From positions 2,872,001-2,936,000 of the forward strand of contig NC_134167.1 of the NCBI RefSeq assembly GCF_033958435.1: a stretch of DNA of 64,000 nt, in the 5' to 3' direction. The notes below the pieces were generated by a model, which had not been told where the DNA came from, searched no databases, and saw only the letters and a list, made by a program, of their open reading frames with translations. Both the position numbers and the translations under genes were made by a program. Each line of letters begins with the position of its first letter. Positions within the stretch are counted from its first letter, which is position 1. This stretch comes from Carettochelys insculpta. Taxonomy: Eukaryota > Chordata > Testudines > Carettochelyidae. Below, piece by piece: positions 1 to 12,330 of the stretch.

Positions 1-285
1 TGGCTCTGGAGTCATTGCACCAGTTCCAACTAGCGGGACTGGCTGGTCATGGGGAAGTGGGACAACCAGCAGTGGCTCCAGAACTTCTGAATGTGGAAGG
101 CCACCTTCCTGGATCTCTGTGCCTGCCTTGTCTTTACCCTTCAGGGACAGGACCTGTGGCCCATCACCCCTGTGGAGAAGCAGGTCTCAATCACCCTTGG
201 GAAGCTCCCTAGCACCAACAGCTCCCTCTCCATGGGAAACCAGTTCAGCAGGGGGAAGACCATCACTGGGGCCCTCCTCGTGGAG

Positions 286-573
286 GTAAGGCACTCTCAG
301 GTTGCCATCCCTTCATGGAGGGGTGTCCTGCCCAAGTGGGACCCTTGGGAAATAGGGTTGCAGTGTGAGGAGTGGGGTTGGGTTTGGGAGAAGTCCCATC
401 CATGGGAGACTCTGGACCTTGCAAAGCCCTGCTGCAGGGTGGTGGTGGCCTTATATGGGAGATCCCAGAGAGCCCATGAGGGGCTGGATGAGGCTGGGGA
501 ACACCCCTTTCCAGGGCCCAGGGACCCCCTCCCACAGTTCCTGAAATGTGTGGTTGGTCCCCTCCCTCTGCAA
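286..573 (+). other. Intron-like block inside the transposase gene
   Basis: The transposase similarity runs up to GALLVE (codon GAG 283-285) and resumes with VVKAIN at 574, so the 288 bases between are extra. The block opens with a good splice donor, GAG|GTAAG, and ends after the pyrimidine-rich run CCCCTCCCTCTGCAA. An intact acceptor would be CAG; here the last G is A (CAA|GTTGTG). Because 288 is a multiple of three and the block has no stop in frame, a continuous 181-codon frame (91-636) reads straight through it. It is most likely a phase-0 intron with a lost acceptor. A simple insertion is the alternative. Confidence 0.6.
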
Positions 574-882
574 GTTGTGAAGGCCATCAACACAATCCTG
601 CTGCAGAGGGTCATCTCTATGGGAGACACTAACTAAGTCATGGCCAGATTAGCTGGCCTGGGGTTCCCGAACTATGTTGGGGCCATCGATGGGACCCATG
701 TCCCGATCCATGCCGTGAGCATAGCACAACCAAGGATATAAACCAAAAAGTATACTTTCTGATGGTGCTGCAGGCCTTGGTCAATCAGTTCACATACATT
801 TATGTTGGTGGTATGGCTGGGCACATGACTCCTGTATGTTCCACAACTCAGGCCTGTGCCAGAGGCTGGAGGTGGGCACCAT

Positions 883-1435
883 TAGGGGCTTGGAACGGGT
901 CCCATATGGGGAGAGGCTAGAGAGACTGGGACTTTTCAGTTTGGAAAAGAGGCGATTGAGGGGCGATATGATAGAGGTATATAAAATCATGAATGGTGTG
1001 GAGAAAGTGAATATAGAAAAATTATTTACCTTTTCCCATAATACAAGAACTAGGGGACACCAAATGAAATTGATGGGTAGTAGGTTCAAAACTAATAAAA
1101 GGAATTTTTTCTTCACACAGCGCACAGTCAACCTGTGGAACTCCTTGCCCAAGGAGGCTGTGAAGGCCAGGACTCTATTAGGGTTTAAAAAAGAGCTTGA
1201 TAAATTTTTGCAGGTTAGGTCCATAAATGGCTATTAGCCAGGGATAAAGTATGGTGCCCTAGCCTTCAGAACAAGGGCAGGAGATGGATGGCAGGAGATA
1301 AATCACTTGATCATTGTCTTCTGTTCTCCTTCTCTGGGGCACCTGGCATTGGCCACCGTCGGCAGATGGGATGCTGGGCTGGATGGACCTTTGGTCTGAC
1401 CCAGTATGGCCATTCTTATGTTCTTATGTTCTTAT
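883..1435 (+). mobile_element. CR1 non-LTR retrotransposon, 5'-truncated, nested in Harbinger
   Basis: 3' end of a CR1 LINE. Bases 883-1237 encode the C-terminal end of the ORF2 protein, past the reverse transcriptase core, with the blocks [23 protein letters not shown] and [12 protein letters not shown]. The 3' UTR follows, with the phrase GATGGACCTTTGGTCTGACC at 1382-1401, and ends in about three TTCTTATG units (1413-1435), the short-repeat tail typical of CR1. It is truncated at its 5' end, which is usual for target-primed LINE insertions. It sits within the transposase gene between the codons for VGT and RELVV. No clear target duplication is seen, which is common for CR1. The coding part is open for its whole length, so the copy is not very old, but it lacks the endonuclease and polymerase domains. 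Confidence 0.9.
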
Positions 1436-1832
1436 CCACCGTGAGCTGGTGGTCAGGGACATTCAGATGCTACACTGCATTCTGGGGGATGCAGTCTACC
1501 CCCTCATGCTCCAGCTTTTGAAACCTTACACTGGCAGCTGGACCCCAGCTGGGAATAGTTCAACTCCCGCCTCAACTGAGCCAGGATTCAGGCTGAGTGC
1601 ACTTTCGGCCACCTCAAGGCATGCTATTGGTGCAAGCTCACCTGCCTGGATGTGGGGGAACAAAATGTACAACAACTTGTGGTGGCATATTGTGCCCCAC
1701 ACAGCATTGTGAAGAGAAAGGCAGAGGCCTTACTGTCAACAGAATGTTCTTGGCAATCTGGATTCTCCACATATTTTTTTTGACAAAATGGCCATTTTGT
1801 TGACAAAACCCTTGAATGTAGACATAGCCTAT

Positions 1833-4800
1833 TTATACTGAAGCTTTATTTTCCTGTAGTAAGCTTATCTAATGTGCTGTTAAGCTTGATTTTATTCACT
1901 TGTATTTTTAAACTCCATTTAATAATTTTCTATGAATGCTTCATACTCATACATCTGCATCCATAATTTCAGAGGTGAAATCTGCATAGCTCCATTAATG
2001 CTGCTTTACACCATCTGAGGATCTGACCCTGAATGCAAATGGTCATTATGAATGGTCTGACTAAGAAAGGATTCATTGCCCTAAAAAGGCATTTAGATCC
2101 AGAGCTTGTGTATATCAATTAAAGTGAATGGTGTTGTCTAAATCTCACAACACTGCTATAAGTGAACTATTGCTACTGCCACTTTACATATGGATAAGCT
2201 GAAATGAAGAAAATGAGTTGACCACGATCACAGAGATAATCAGTGAGACAAGGTGAGTGAGGATATATTTTTGGTTTTGGCTCAACTTGTGCTGGTGAAA
2301 GAGACAAGGTTTGGAGCTTACGTAGAACTCTTCTTCATCCTAGGGCTGTGGGATGCTCTCTGTAAGATGAAAAGTTTGACTTTGTCACAAACAGAAGTAG
2401 GTCTAATAGAAGAAATTAGGTCACTGATCTTGTCTCTCTAATATCCTGGAACCTTCATGGTTACAACAATGCTGCAAACAAGAGCTAGTCAGTGGCCAGA
2501 TCAGGAACAGAATTCGACAATCTTGACTCCTCCAGGTCCTGCTCTAAGTACTAAGCTACACTCCCTTCTGCCATGTTATGCTTCTCCCCCACTCTATACT
2601 TCACAAGTTGCTTTGAGAGCATTCAGATGGATGTCACAGGCTTATTCACTACATCCGGTGACTGACACCTTGAACATAATAAACATTTGAGGGGGATTGT
2701 TATGCACCTTTCTCCATGAAAGATATCCAGATGCTGCTAGTTCTCTAAGAGCCTGCTGTTCAGAAGTGCTGAGCTCCTGCAACTCTATTTGATGTCAGTG
2801 GAAGCTGCAAGTGCTAAGCACCTCTCAGAATCAGGCCCTGTTCTGGTTCTGCGTGATCCAAGCTTGTCCTGTTCACTGCAGGTGCAGAGAATTGTGTGTG
2901 TAAGTGTAAGGCACAACATGATGAGCAATATGTAGAACATTGGCAACCCAATCTTGCACTAAGGAGAGTTCTGCTCTGGGTAATGAAGTTAATGCTGTCT
3001 AGAAGCAACAGTGAGGCCAGGCAACAAGGGGAACATGCAGTTAAGTGCCTCCTTAAAAGGGTGAAGATCATTCTTAACTCAGGTCTCCTCCAATGTGCCC
3101 ATACCTACCTATCCCTTTTTATCCTTTACCTCAGAACTGAGGAATCATAACTTTAGTATCCCCTGGTCTAACCACTAACCATTATTCCTTCCCTAAAGGG
3201 TTATAATGGAGAAAAAGTGACCTGTGGAGGCTTGAGAGGTTCTGCTGCACTGTATGGAGGGCTGTCCTTACCGCTACATTTTACTCTCACCCCCACTGCC
3301 CTGTGGTTTCCACTGACACTTACGGAGGAATGCAATAGGCTTGCAATTCTTGCAGTGCTCAATATGAGGCCTTGCAGGATCAATGCCTCATTTTGTATGC
3401 AAAGTTGCTGAGGAATACAATGAGATAATGTAGTTTTGATCCCATCAGCATGCAGATGATCCAAACCTTTCTGTCCTCATCCACAGACAATTTCACATTA
3501 AGAAGCAAATGTCATATCATTTAAGCTCCGAGCATGCACCATTTCCTGAAGACCTCTCACCTACACTTTTTATCATATTGGGCATTTGAGAGGCATAATT
3601 TGATATGTGGTGCAATCATTCGATAAACAAATTGGTGAGATCATCAGTTGCTGTGATTATTTCGAAACTTGCAAATACTTTCAAAGTGGAAAACGGGTGA
3701 AATCAGTTTTATATTAGAGTACATCTCATCCTATAAGAATCTGACGAATTGCTTAGTTCCTCACTCGCTATCAGCAAATTGCCAAGACACTAAAATGAAG
3801 GGAGGATTTACTCTGTAAAGAATGTTTCACTAAAGCAATAAGCCTGTCAACATTAGGGTGCCTCATCTGCATGTTAAAAAATTTCGTTGATCATCTCTTC
3901 ACAGAAAACGCACATGGTGCCAATTGCTTGTGTTATCTACAAATGTACTAAGATGGATTTATCAGCTGCACTTGAGGAAATACCTTCTCTCCATTCACAT
4001 ACACTGGGAAGAGTTGCTGAACCCAGCCCTGTTAAGCACTTAATAGTGCACTCTTTGACAAATGAGCTTCAAATACATAATGAAATTGCAATCTTAAAAG
4101 CGGGCACAGCACATACATGCACAGTAAACACATTTAATAACAATATCTTTCTTTTAATCCAGCTATAGGAATATTGGACCTGAGTCAATATTTGCTGAAG
4201 TTGAGAGGAGTCTTTTCATTGCCTTAATAGGCTTTGGAAATCAGTCAAAAGAGCTATTTTTTAAGAAAAAAGAAAAGAAAACAAAAGCCTAAACTTGATA
4301 GATCAGTGATGAGCCAAATCCCACCCACACTCTTACTCATGAGAAAAGTCCCATCCCACATTCATAATCAAAGGGAGCACTCATCTGTGGAAAACCTGGG
4401 CTACATAGTGATTTGCAGATTTAAAATGCAGGCATTAATCAAGCACTGTCTAGTGATTAGTGCAGGAGACCCTGGATCAAAACTTCAGAGATCTAGTCCT
4501 GGTAAGTCTCTTTCTCTCCATGCCTCAATTTACAAACTGAAGAAAAGAATTTTCTCTCTAACAGTTGTGAGGGCATATATGCTGCACTGGCACCAAAAGG
4601 ATTAACAGGCACTCAAACCCACAATTAGGGCACACAGACCTACTGAAGATGAAGCTATGCGTGGGGTGTGTGTGCGCTCCTAAGTTGAGGAAGCCCAAAG
4701 GTTGATTTACACCACTCTGACAAAGAGGCCTTAATGCAACTGGTGTTAGGGTTTGCTATGTATGATTTAACTGAGTGATTTGAATGTTACAATGGCATTT

Positions 4801-7344
4801 AAGTGGGCCATCAAAATAGAGTTTGTGACCGCTAGCCCCAGGACTCATGCTGATGCCCCTCCAGCACCAAACTGGTCTGAACTGGATTTTCCCGCCTTGC
4901 AGTCATGAGGGTTCCATTCCTCACAGACTTCTCCCACCCTGGGAGCTTTAGAAGGAGAGTGTCACCACAGCCCTGATGCTGTGTGCCATAGTGGTAGCAG
5001 TGCATGGGCCCATCTTGTCTGCTGTCTGACAACAAGGGACAGCTCCACTGGCACCTGTTAGGGAGCAAGAAGAGCACTCCCATCTTTATCAACTCTTACC
5101 AGCTGTGCCATCGTCTCCTGCCATTCCTATCCTGTCACCAGCCCGAGACGGAACATCGTGGGATGCCCAGTACTCCTCCTCAAGGGCTACAAACCAGCCT
5201 AAGAGTTGAAGGTCCTGGGCACCTCTGCCATCGCCACTGTCACCCTAGGAAAATAAGGTAATTGTAATTAAGAGGTATTAATTACCAATTCTCACTAAGC
5301 CACAGGTTGGATTGACTAGGTCTGGGATTTTGCTCCCGTATTTGCTGTTACTATCACCTGTTGTTGTTTTTTTATGTTTGTAGTATCTGCATCAGTTATC
5401 TTCCCCAGTTTATCCTCCTTGCATTCATTCACTAAATGACACTCTACCTTGGCTGCATCTGAACATTGCCTCCTATTCATTTTATTTACACCTACATTGG
5501 AAGGGAGGGGAAAGGGAAAATGGGTCCATCTCAGATTAATTCACAGGTGACAGACCCTGATGGGGGTGCTTTTACAAGGCACACTGAGGGGCATCTTAAA
5601 TTTGTGTTTTCTACCTAAGCCCTTATGGTAACATTGGAGTGAGGCTCAACAGCCCATTTTCACTGTTAGTGCTGCAAATTGACCAATGTGTACATAAGAA
5701 TCAGGCCCTGGATATTTGAACAAGAAATTCATGATAATGTCTGGTTGCAATGAAACGACTACAAGAACTTCAGCTGTAGCTACTACTAAGAGTGCCTTCA
5801 TGTTACAAGATACTCTGTTTAATCCATATAATCTTTGAACTCCACAATAATAATGTCATCTGAAACACCATCCTGTGTCACTGAAGTTTTGATAGAATTA
5901 GTGTGGTAGTTTACTGTGAATTTGGACACTGAGTTCAAATACTCACTTAGTCACTATGTCTGGTGAGAATGGACAATGTTCTGGTCCTAATGGAAATTTG
6001 TGTTTATCAAAAACATTGCACCATTTGGTGGGACTGAAAATATCTGCTCAGGCAAAAGCCAGGGTTGGAAAAGCAAGGGGTGCTTCATGTTAGAGAAAAG
6101 ATGTGCTGGCAGAGCTCGTGGGTCTAGGATTGAACTGCTGTGTAGATGAAACTGGAATAGTATGGTAAAAGGTTGGAAAGAAGGGTTGAGGGTTGCTGCA
6201 GGGAGGAAATCTAGGACAAGAATGACACTACATGCTGGGAATCCAATTTGAGATACCCTAGAGGAAATGTGTATATTTTACTGTCTTCCTAGGTATAATT
6301 CAAATGAGGGCCTTTTGCCCTGTTCTGTACCGGACACTGAATTCCTCTGCAAATGATTCTTAAAGTAATAATGCTGTTAGAAATGGGAAATTGGAAAGAA
6401 AATGCACTGCAGTATGCAATAACCTGTCATCTGCATTCATAATAATGAATGATAGGAAAAGAGGGATAGACATGGGAGACACAGAAGTGTTATGAGGTCT
6501 TATATTATGTTTTCCGATCAATAGGTAGGAAATGGTTGAATTGGAAATGTTTGCTCCCTATGGAGAATTTTGCTGCTTTAGAGCTATTAAGTTACCCATT
6601 CTGCATTCAGAGGGGCCAGTCAATTGTCCTTTTGAGTCATACATTAAGATAAACAATGCAAAGGGTCAAGTCTTTGCAGCTGAGCCACTTACTACAGGGG
6701 GAAAAAAACATGCCTCCCCTAATACTAAATGGTGTGGCTAGAAAATGAAGAAAAAGCACATCTTTGTTGCCTTGGTGCTTCCAAATTATAGCATCACTTT
6801 AAAGGGTCAGTGTCCACATGTTCTGAGCATGTCATTTCTTTCCAATTGAACTGGGCCGAAAATTGGCCTACGGAAAGTAGCACAAGTTGGGAAAAATCTC
6901 TTTCTCTCTCTCTTTTTTTTTGGGGTTGGAAGCTGTCCAAAATAGCTCTTCTCACTTTCTAGCTTTGATAGTGGTTTTGATGGCTTTTTAACCTCTGACT
7001 AAAAATGTAGTCCTGAAAGATGGCTACAATACATTCTCAGTGTGGCAGCTTTTCTTGCCTGCACTGTGTACTCCGCATGCTGCCATGCTGTGAAGTTATT
7101 CCTGGCAGTACTGCTTCTCAGACAAAATGGAGAACAAAAATTTCAAGTATGGAGAGTGGACTGCTGACATCAAAGTCAGTTGGCCATTGACTTAAATTAT
7201 TATTAGTTATGCTGTGCACAAGCTCCTAGAGGTGCTAGTGGAGTTTGGGACCACATTGTGGAAGACAATGACCATACTCTGTGAAACATCCTGCTCTGAA
7301 AATATTACAGCCTAAATAGCAGTGATATATTGCTATTGCCGTTT
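1833..7344. other. Non-coding stretch, no gene seen
   Basis: Apart from a weak MIR-like fragment at 2125-2260, nothing here can be named. Open frames are short and lack recognisable motifs. A moderately GC-rich patch at about 4830-5260 stands out from the AT-rich surroundings but shows no recognised repeat or splice pattern. A CT-rich then T-rich run lies at 6899-6921. Confidence 0.5.
2125..2260 (-). repeat. MIR/CORE-SINE-like fragment
   Basis: Read on the minus strand, the segment has the order of a MIR-like SINE core. The plus-strand traces are CACTTTACATATGGATAAGC, a degenerate form of the fraction usually read as TTTACAGATGGGGAAACTGA, followed by TTGACCACGATCACAGAG, matching the TGACTTGCCCAAGGTCACAC block. 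It is old and diverged. Confidence 0.45.
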
Positions 7345-7445
7345 TTTTCAGATGTGGCATTAAGAGAGATTGAGTGGTTTTTTCCTAAGATTACACAGTC
7401 TTTAGTAGAGCCAGGAACTACACACAGATCCCTGGAGTGGGCTTG
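7345..7445 (-). repeat. MIR/CORE-SINE-like fragment
   Basis: The tract containing AAGATTACACAGTCTTTAGT and GAGCCAGGAACTACACACAG follows the MIR core order (TCACACAG ... GCAGAGCTGGGAATAGAACC) in reverse orientation. It is diverged and short. Confidence 0.4.
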
Positions 7446-7717
7446 GAAGATTTTACCATGACACCATATTTTCAGCATGCACATTCACATTGCATGGATT
7501 GAATGACGTTGAAGTTCCCCTAGCCTAGGACTCTCCCAGTTGGTTCCCAAGAACTGAGTTCAGTCTGAGTTTGGTGACCACCCACATTTCACATTCAGCA
7601 AGATATTTAAAGGTGTGCTTCATCATAAGCATGTGAATAACATTGTCTTCACTGGGGTTATTCACACGTTTAAAGATTGGCACATGGGCCCAAATCCTCA
7701 ATGGTGTCTAGGTGCTT

Positions 7718-7743
7718 AACTCCCATTGGTTTCAATGGGAGTT
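7718..7743. repeat. Inverted repeat in an old amniote interspersed repeat
   Basis: Arms AACTCCCATTG and CAATGGGAGTT form a perfect 11-bp inverted repeat around a 4-base loop. The wider context (ATCCTCAATGG...CTAGGTGCTTAAC and GAGCATCTTGAGG) matches a palindromic interspersed repeat that I recall as common in reptile genomes. Diverged relatives appear at about 21270-21570 and 26430-26506. Confidence 0.5.
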
Positions 7744-8127
7744 GAGCATCTTGAGGAGCTGGGTCATGCTCATAAAGTACCTTGCAGCATTTTGACCATC
7801 TCCGTTGAAAACACTGGCTGTGAGGCAAATAAAACTTTCTCAATTTTCCCATTAAAATTAGAAATATCTGGTAATATGTCCGGGGTCTGACTGGATTATG
7901 ATGTGACCTGCGAGTATCAAGATATGACTTTTTTGAATCAGAGAAGTAATTATGGGACTCTGTGTGATCTGTGGAATCCCACTTATTGTCCTAAAACAGA
8001 ATTATTACCATGTTCAGAATTCTGAATTCCATCTTGCAAGTACACATTGGCTTAGAACCAGTACTATAAAACCAAGTGTGAATCCTTACAAGAAATAACT
8101 CCAATTAGCAGGAGAGCAATAAGTAAG

Positions 8128-8173
8128 AAACAAACAAACAAACAAACAAAACAAAAACAAAAACAAAAAAAAC
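8128..8173. repeat. (AAAC)n simple repeat
   Basis: Five or more CAAA units followed by longer A runs separated by single C residues. No SINE head is visible immediately upstream, so this is listed only as a microsatellite. Confidence 0.9.
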
Positions 8174-9063
8174 AGGCTTTCAGAGGAGGAAAATCAATAT
8201 TTTAATAATACATTTTGCCAGCTAATTTTAATGACAAGAATATCTTAGATAATATTGTTAAAGAAGAGCTAAAAGTCAGCCCAGCCAAGAAGGAAGAGTG
8301 TACAGAATGTACAGAAAACTGTTTCATATCTGGCATTCTATTATCCAGATCTCTCAGATAACTGGCATTTTAACCATAAATAAATTTTAGTTACATTTTC
8401 CTTAAGTATGTCATAGTGAAAGTAAATACAAATAAATACAGCGAATACAGTATAAGTTTACAGTGTACAGTACTATTGTTGTTGGTAGATAAAGTACAAT
8501 ACTCTGCGTACACTTTTGTTTGTTTCTTAATATCTAATCTTGTTTTTCTTTAGTGTTATGCATTGCTAGGCATACCTCTCTATTATCCTGAGTATTTGAA
8601 GATCTGGCAAACTCCCAGTCCCAGGGCTGCTGGATATGAAAGAGTTTACTGTACACAGAGACTAGCATAGCCAATTCTAAAGACACACACACAGAAAAGG
8701 ACTATTTATAGTAAACAACCAAGGCAGATCAAAATAATTACATCAGATGACTAAGAAATGGGAAAATCAAAGGAAAACTTTTCTTTAATCAGCAACTTTC
8801 ATGGGTAACTCCTCATCTCACATAACAATGACTAATGTGTCTGAGATAAAACAGAAACACATTTTTTTCATTTGAAATGGAAAGAGGCTGTCAGAGGATT
8901 TTTCTAAATATACCAGTATAAACTGGAATTGTGTATTCTTTGGAACAATTATATTTATTAGAGTCATGTAGATTGCTGTTAACTTCAGGCTCTGCCCCTT
9001 ATGCCCTGTTAATCTTTGAGCACGTGATTCTATATTAGCATATTCTTGAATCACATTTTCATT

Positions 9064-9130
9064 GGATCATAGAATACTGGAACTGGAAGAGACCTCCAGA
9101 GGTCATCTAGTGCTGTTCCTTGCACATTTT
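9064..9130 (-). mobile_element. CR1 or CR1-tailed SINE 3' end
   Basis: GATCATAGAATACTGGAACT followed by GGAAGAGACCTCCAGAGGTC is the reverse complement of a CR1-type 3' end (GACCTCTGGAGGTCTCTTCC ... ATTCTATGATC). Only the last 60 or so bases are present. A CryI-type SINE shares this tail, so the two cannot be separated. Confidence 0.7.
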
Positions 9131-12110
9131 TCTCTTACTCCCTACAAAAGGTGGGTGTGAGAATGATCTATAAAGAAACGGCAGATGTAAACTATGCAAG
9201 AATGCTGATTATCTTCTGCAATGTTGCATTCATTGCAAGACTGACTGCATATGTTGAGATTCTGCAATGCTGCATTTTTGGCAACTGGCTCATTTCTAGG
9301 CTAACATTTACATTTTTCCTTGTGAATTAGTAGTCAGTTCAATGCATCTGAAATAACAGCGTAGAGTAGACATAGCCTAACTGACCTTGATGATGTTTGA
9401 CCTTTTCTTTGCACAACCTTCCTTGAAATCATTGACTTGTTTTCCTTTATCTATAGAAAATAGTACTGATCACCTGCAATGCAAGTTAGATCAACTTCTG
9501 CAATAGTGTAAGCCTGCCCTGAGTCAGATCCTCAGGCTTTGACAAGCTATTAGAAAAAGGACCATTTAAAACCCTAGAAAAGAATTCATAAAATACAAGT
9601 CAGGTCTGAGTCTGATGTCTTACCAATGAAAATCAGGAGTAACTCCAGTCAGTCAATGGAATTACATTAGTGTTAAAAATGTGATGTTAAAACTGAGAAT
9701 TAGATATGTTTCCCCATTAGCTAAAATTAGAAAAAGTGAAAATTTGCTATTTTGGTAACAAGCTCATAGCAAAATTCTTTCAGTAAAGTCCCAAGAGCTG
9801 TTAAAGTGAAATGGATATAACACACATACTCTATCTCTAGCAGTGGATAATGACATATTCAGAAGGAGATGCAATAGCCTCACAATGCTTGTGATTATTC
9901 AGCATTGATTCTGATCCTCTTCTTAGTTCTTCTTCCTTGTGTTAATCCCATCAAATAGGGTCTGCTCTGTGTCCTCTCCCTGCAGCTTGCTCTGCTCAAT
10001 ATCACCTGCTCCTGCCACTTAAAGTCTTCCTTTATTATACTGCAATACTTCTCCTTGGGTCAGCCTTCCTTTTTTCTTCCTTACTTCTGAACGCTAGTTT
10101 TTCATCATATGCACCTCCCTATGTCGCATTACAAGAGCCATGTATCCCAGCCATTTGCTGTGGACTCCTACTCGTTACTAATTTGGCACTGACATGATCA
10201 ACTTCCGCGTCCTACATCTACTAAAAGGCCTGACTCACTGACTTCAGAAAGTAATTACGCCTCGTCGGAAGGGGCGTGGGTAAGTGAGGAATCTGCCTTA
10301 ATCTTGCCAATAGCCAGTGGTGGGAGTTCTGGAGCTGCTAACATTTGTTAGACTCTGTGAGCAACATTTGCTCAGCCAAAGGGTATGGTCCTAAAACAGA
10401 TCTGTGGACCTTTATAATGGGAAAGCATGTTTCACTCTGACTATTTCAAACTTCTTTTCAATAATTCAGATGATACACTTCAAAAGCTGAGGTACTGACT
10501 ACCTCTGTTAATGGAGAGTTGTTAGTAATTGTTAGTAATACTGGGCTAGTGACAAGGCTCAGAGAGGTTCTGAGCCCATTCTGTAGGGGGAAGTGGTGCA
10601 CATTTAAGTTAGTAGTTACTGGGGGGCAGATTTAGCCTACTATTGAAAATGCATTTGGAAAATTTTTGGCTTTAAACAGCTTGTGGTAATTCCTGGAGGC
10701 ATTGTGGCTTGGGCAGTGAAATGCACCTAGAGCTTCACATGTAGTAGGACGTGGTATGTAGACTTTCATGTGCTATGTGAGCCCAAAGTACACTCCAGGG
10801 GATTGGAATTACTGAGTATTAGTTTTTCTCATTCCTTACTCTTCATGAAAATAAACAAGGTTTGTGAGTGTCCCATCTTCTCTCTGCCCTCAGTCAATAG
10901 AGGTCTTAGTACAATGTGGCTTATTTTTATTCTTTCTTTTCCTTTATACCACCATATAAACATTGAAATCTGCCAAGCAGTCTAAAAGCCTACTGCCTAC
11001 CACCCTTCAGTCATGAGAGATACTGACATCCAGTGATTGCAACAATGGATATTGGTGTTGAATTCTTGACACTGACTTGGTGTAGGAACTTGGTTAAATC
11101 ATTTATTTTCTTTGTGTCTGATTTCCTGTCCATAAAAATGTCTTGCCCAACAGTGTAAAGTTCTTATGAGATCAGTGCATGAAAGAAAGCTGTGCACATC
11201 AGCAATATGATTACTTTAAACATATGTTGAAGAACTGTGTGAACCTCTGATCTACCCAGAGGTATGAATATCCTCACCATGAGTTATCAACTCTTTCAGC
11301 CAAGGAGATAGAACACTCTTCAGCATGTCAGAGGTGGCTGATCCAGAGCAGAATGAGACATGGTGTCAGGGGGTGGTAGCAAAAACTGGCTCTGATACTA
11401 TTATCTGTTACAATGATTCAGTGACATCATTCTCCACAGCTGTCATCCCAGTGTTTTCCACAGAGAAGAACATACGTTAAAAGGCAGAGCTTGTTAATTT
11501 ATTTTCTGTCAGGGTCAAAAAAAAAATTAGTTGAGTTATTGTCAAGGTCCAGGCTCCAGAGAAAATAATAACAAAGATTTTGGGGTCCACTTAAAAGTAC
11601 CTGGTGGTCCTGGCTGGGCCCATGTTCTGCCTATTGACTACCCTGCTCAAAGGTATTTAGCAATATAATTTCCCCTGATTTCAATTGAAGTTAAGCACAT
11701 TAATCCCTTTGAGGCATCTGGACAAAATTCATTTGAATATCCAATACAGAAAAAAGGCACCAAAAGTGAAAGCTTTGTTTTTTTAACTATTTTGAGGGGA
11801 AAATTAAAATGGATTTATTAAAACAGAAGGGCTGTACATTGTGAGTTTGACAGTGGCAACCACAAATATAATAAAAAGGAAACTTTCATGGTGAAGCTGT
11901 CTCTTGCATGCATTCCACATTAGTCACACTTAATTACTTGAGGAATAGATTCCTTAGGTGTTACATGCATTATTTATAAGAAAGTTTGTTGAGAAGCACA
12001 TCCAACTGAACTTGATTGTCATGTCTTTAGCCATCAGCCTGCTCTTCAAACCTTTAATCATGTAACCATTTCTTATCAACAAAACTACTCTGTTATAACC
12101 TTATTAGAAA
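9131..12110. other. Non-coding stretch, no gene seen
   Basis: No recognised gene. A GTAGACATAGCC motif at 9368-9379 resembles the right end of a GTCTACA-type DNA transposon, but I cannot find a convincing left partner. A possible MIR-like fragment in plus orientation lies at 11085-11220. The rest is AT-rich sequence without features I recognise. Confidence 0.45.
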
Positions 12111-12330
12111 GCAGCATAGGCTAGTGGTGAGTACACTGAATGAGATTCAGAAGAGGTAGGGTCTATTCTTGGCTTTGCCATTGGACTGTTGGTGACCATG
12201 GCCAAGTGATTTCATTTTTCAGCGCCATAAGTAAAAAAACTGGAACTAACACCTATCTCCTTTGTAAAGCACTTTGAGGCCCACAGATGAAAAGTGCTAT
12301 ATCAGAGCCATGAATTGTTACATCCAGGAA
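12111..12330 (+). mobile_element. MIR/CORE-SINE-like SINE
   Basis: Almost full-length copy. The head GCAGCATAGGCTAGTGGTGA carries an A-box-like sequence and AGGGTCTATTCTTGGCT a degenerate B box, both derived from a tRNA promoter. The core TGACCATGGCCAAGTGATTT follows. The 3' part CCTCC/CTCCTTTGTAAAGCAC...GATGAAAAGTGCTATATCAG is the family's usual end. Order and spacing match amniote MIR-like SINEs. Sequence decay shows it is old. Confidence 0.75.

Larger units (their letters stand above)
64..1740 (+). pseudogene. Harbinger-type DDE transposase pseudogene
   Basis: Remnant of a PIF/Harbinger transposase, the nuclease that cuts and rejoins transposon ends. Readable blocks in order: DNQQWLQNF before an in-frame TGA at 88-90; an N-terminal helical region containing VEKQV and MGNQFSRGKTITGALLVE (to 285); VVKAINTILLQRVI after the intron-like block; GLGFPNYVGAIDGTHVPI around 655-708; [15 protein letters not shown] just before the CR1; then RELVVRDIQM, GDAVYPLMLQLLKPYTG and ARIQAECTFGHLK after it. 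The three catalytic acids of the family are visible: Asp at 688-690 (GAIDGTH), Asp at 1488-1490 (GDAVYPL) and Glu at 1595-1597. A second stop (TGA 1577-1579), several frame changes and the CR1 insertion make it non-functional. The accompanying SANT/Myb-like gene of Harbinger elements is not seen and may lie to the left. Confidence 0.85.
1..1829 (+). mobile_element. PIF/Harbinger DNA transposon, right part, with nested CR1
   Basis: The element enters from beyond the left edge and ends at 1829. Its right terminus (about 1815-1829) reads GAATGTAGACATAGCC, the reverse complement of the GGCTATGTCTACA ends seen on other elements here. The next three bases, TAT (1830-1832), would be the right copy of a 3-bp target duplication; the left copy is outside the window. 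Inside lies a decayed transposase gene in the plus orientation, interrupted by a CR1 element. The tract TTGACAAAATGGCC near 1780-1805 is subterminal AT-rich sequence. Family assignment rests on the DDE motifs described in the transposase entry. The GTCTACA ends and 3-bp duplications on related elements agree with PIF/Harbinger. The full length and left end cannot be judged. Confidence 0.85.

Noticed and set aside
91..636. Continuous 181-codon plus-strand frame as an intact gene
   Set aside because: It joins two transposase pieces through a 288-base intron-like block that happens to be open; upstream and downstream parts are broken, so it is reported only within the pseudogene.
9299..9379. Small MITE between GGCTAACATTTACA and GTAGACATAGCC
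   Set aside because: The ends match poorly, and the flanks CTA and TAA are not a duplication.
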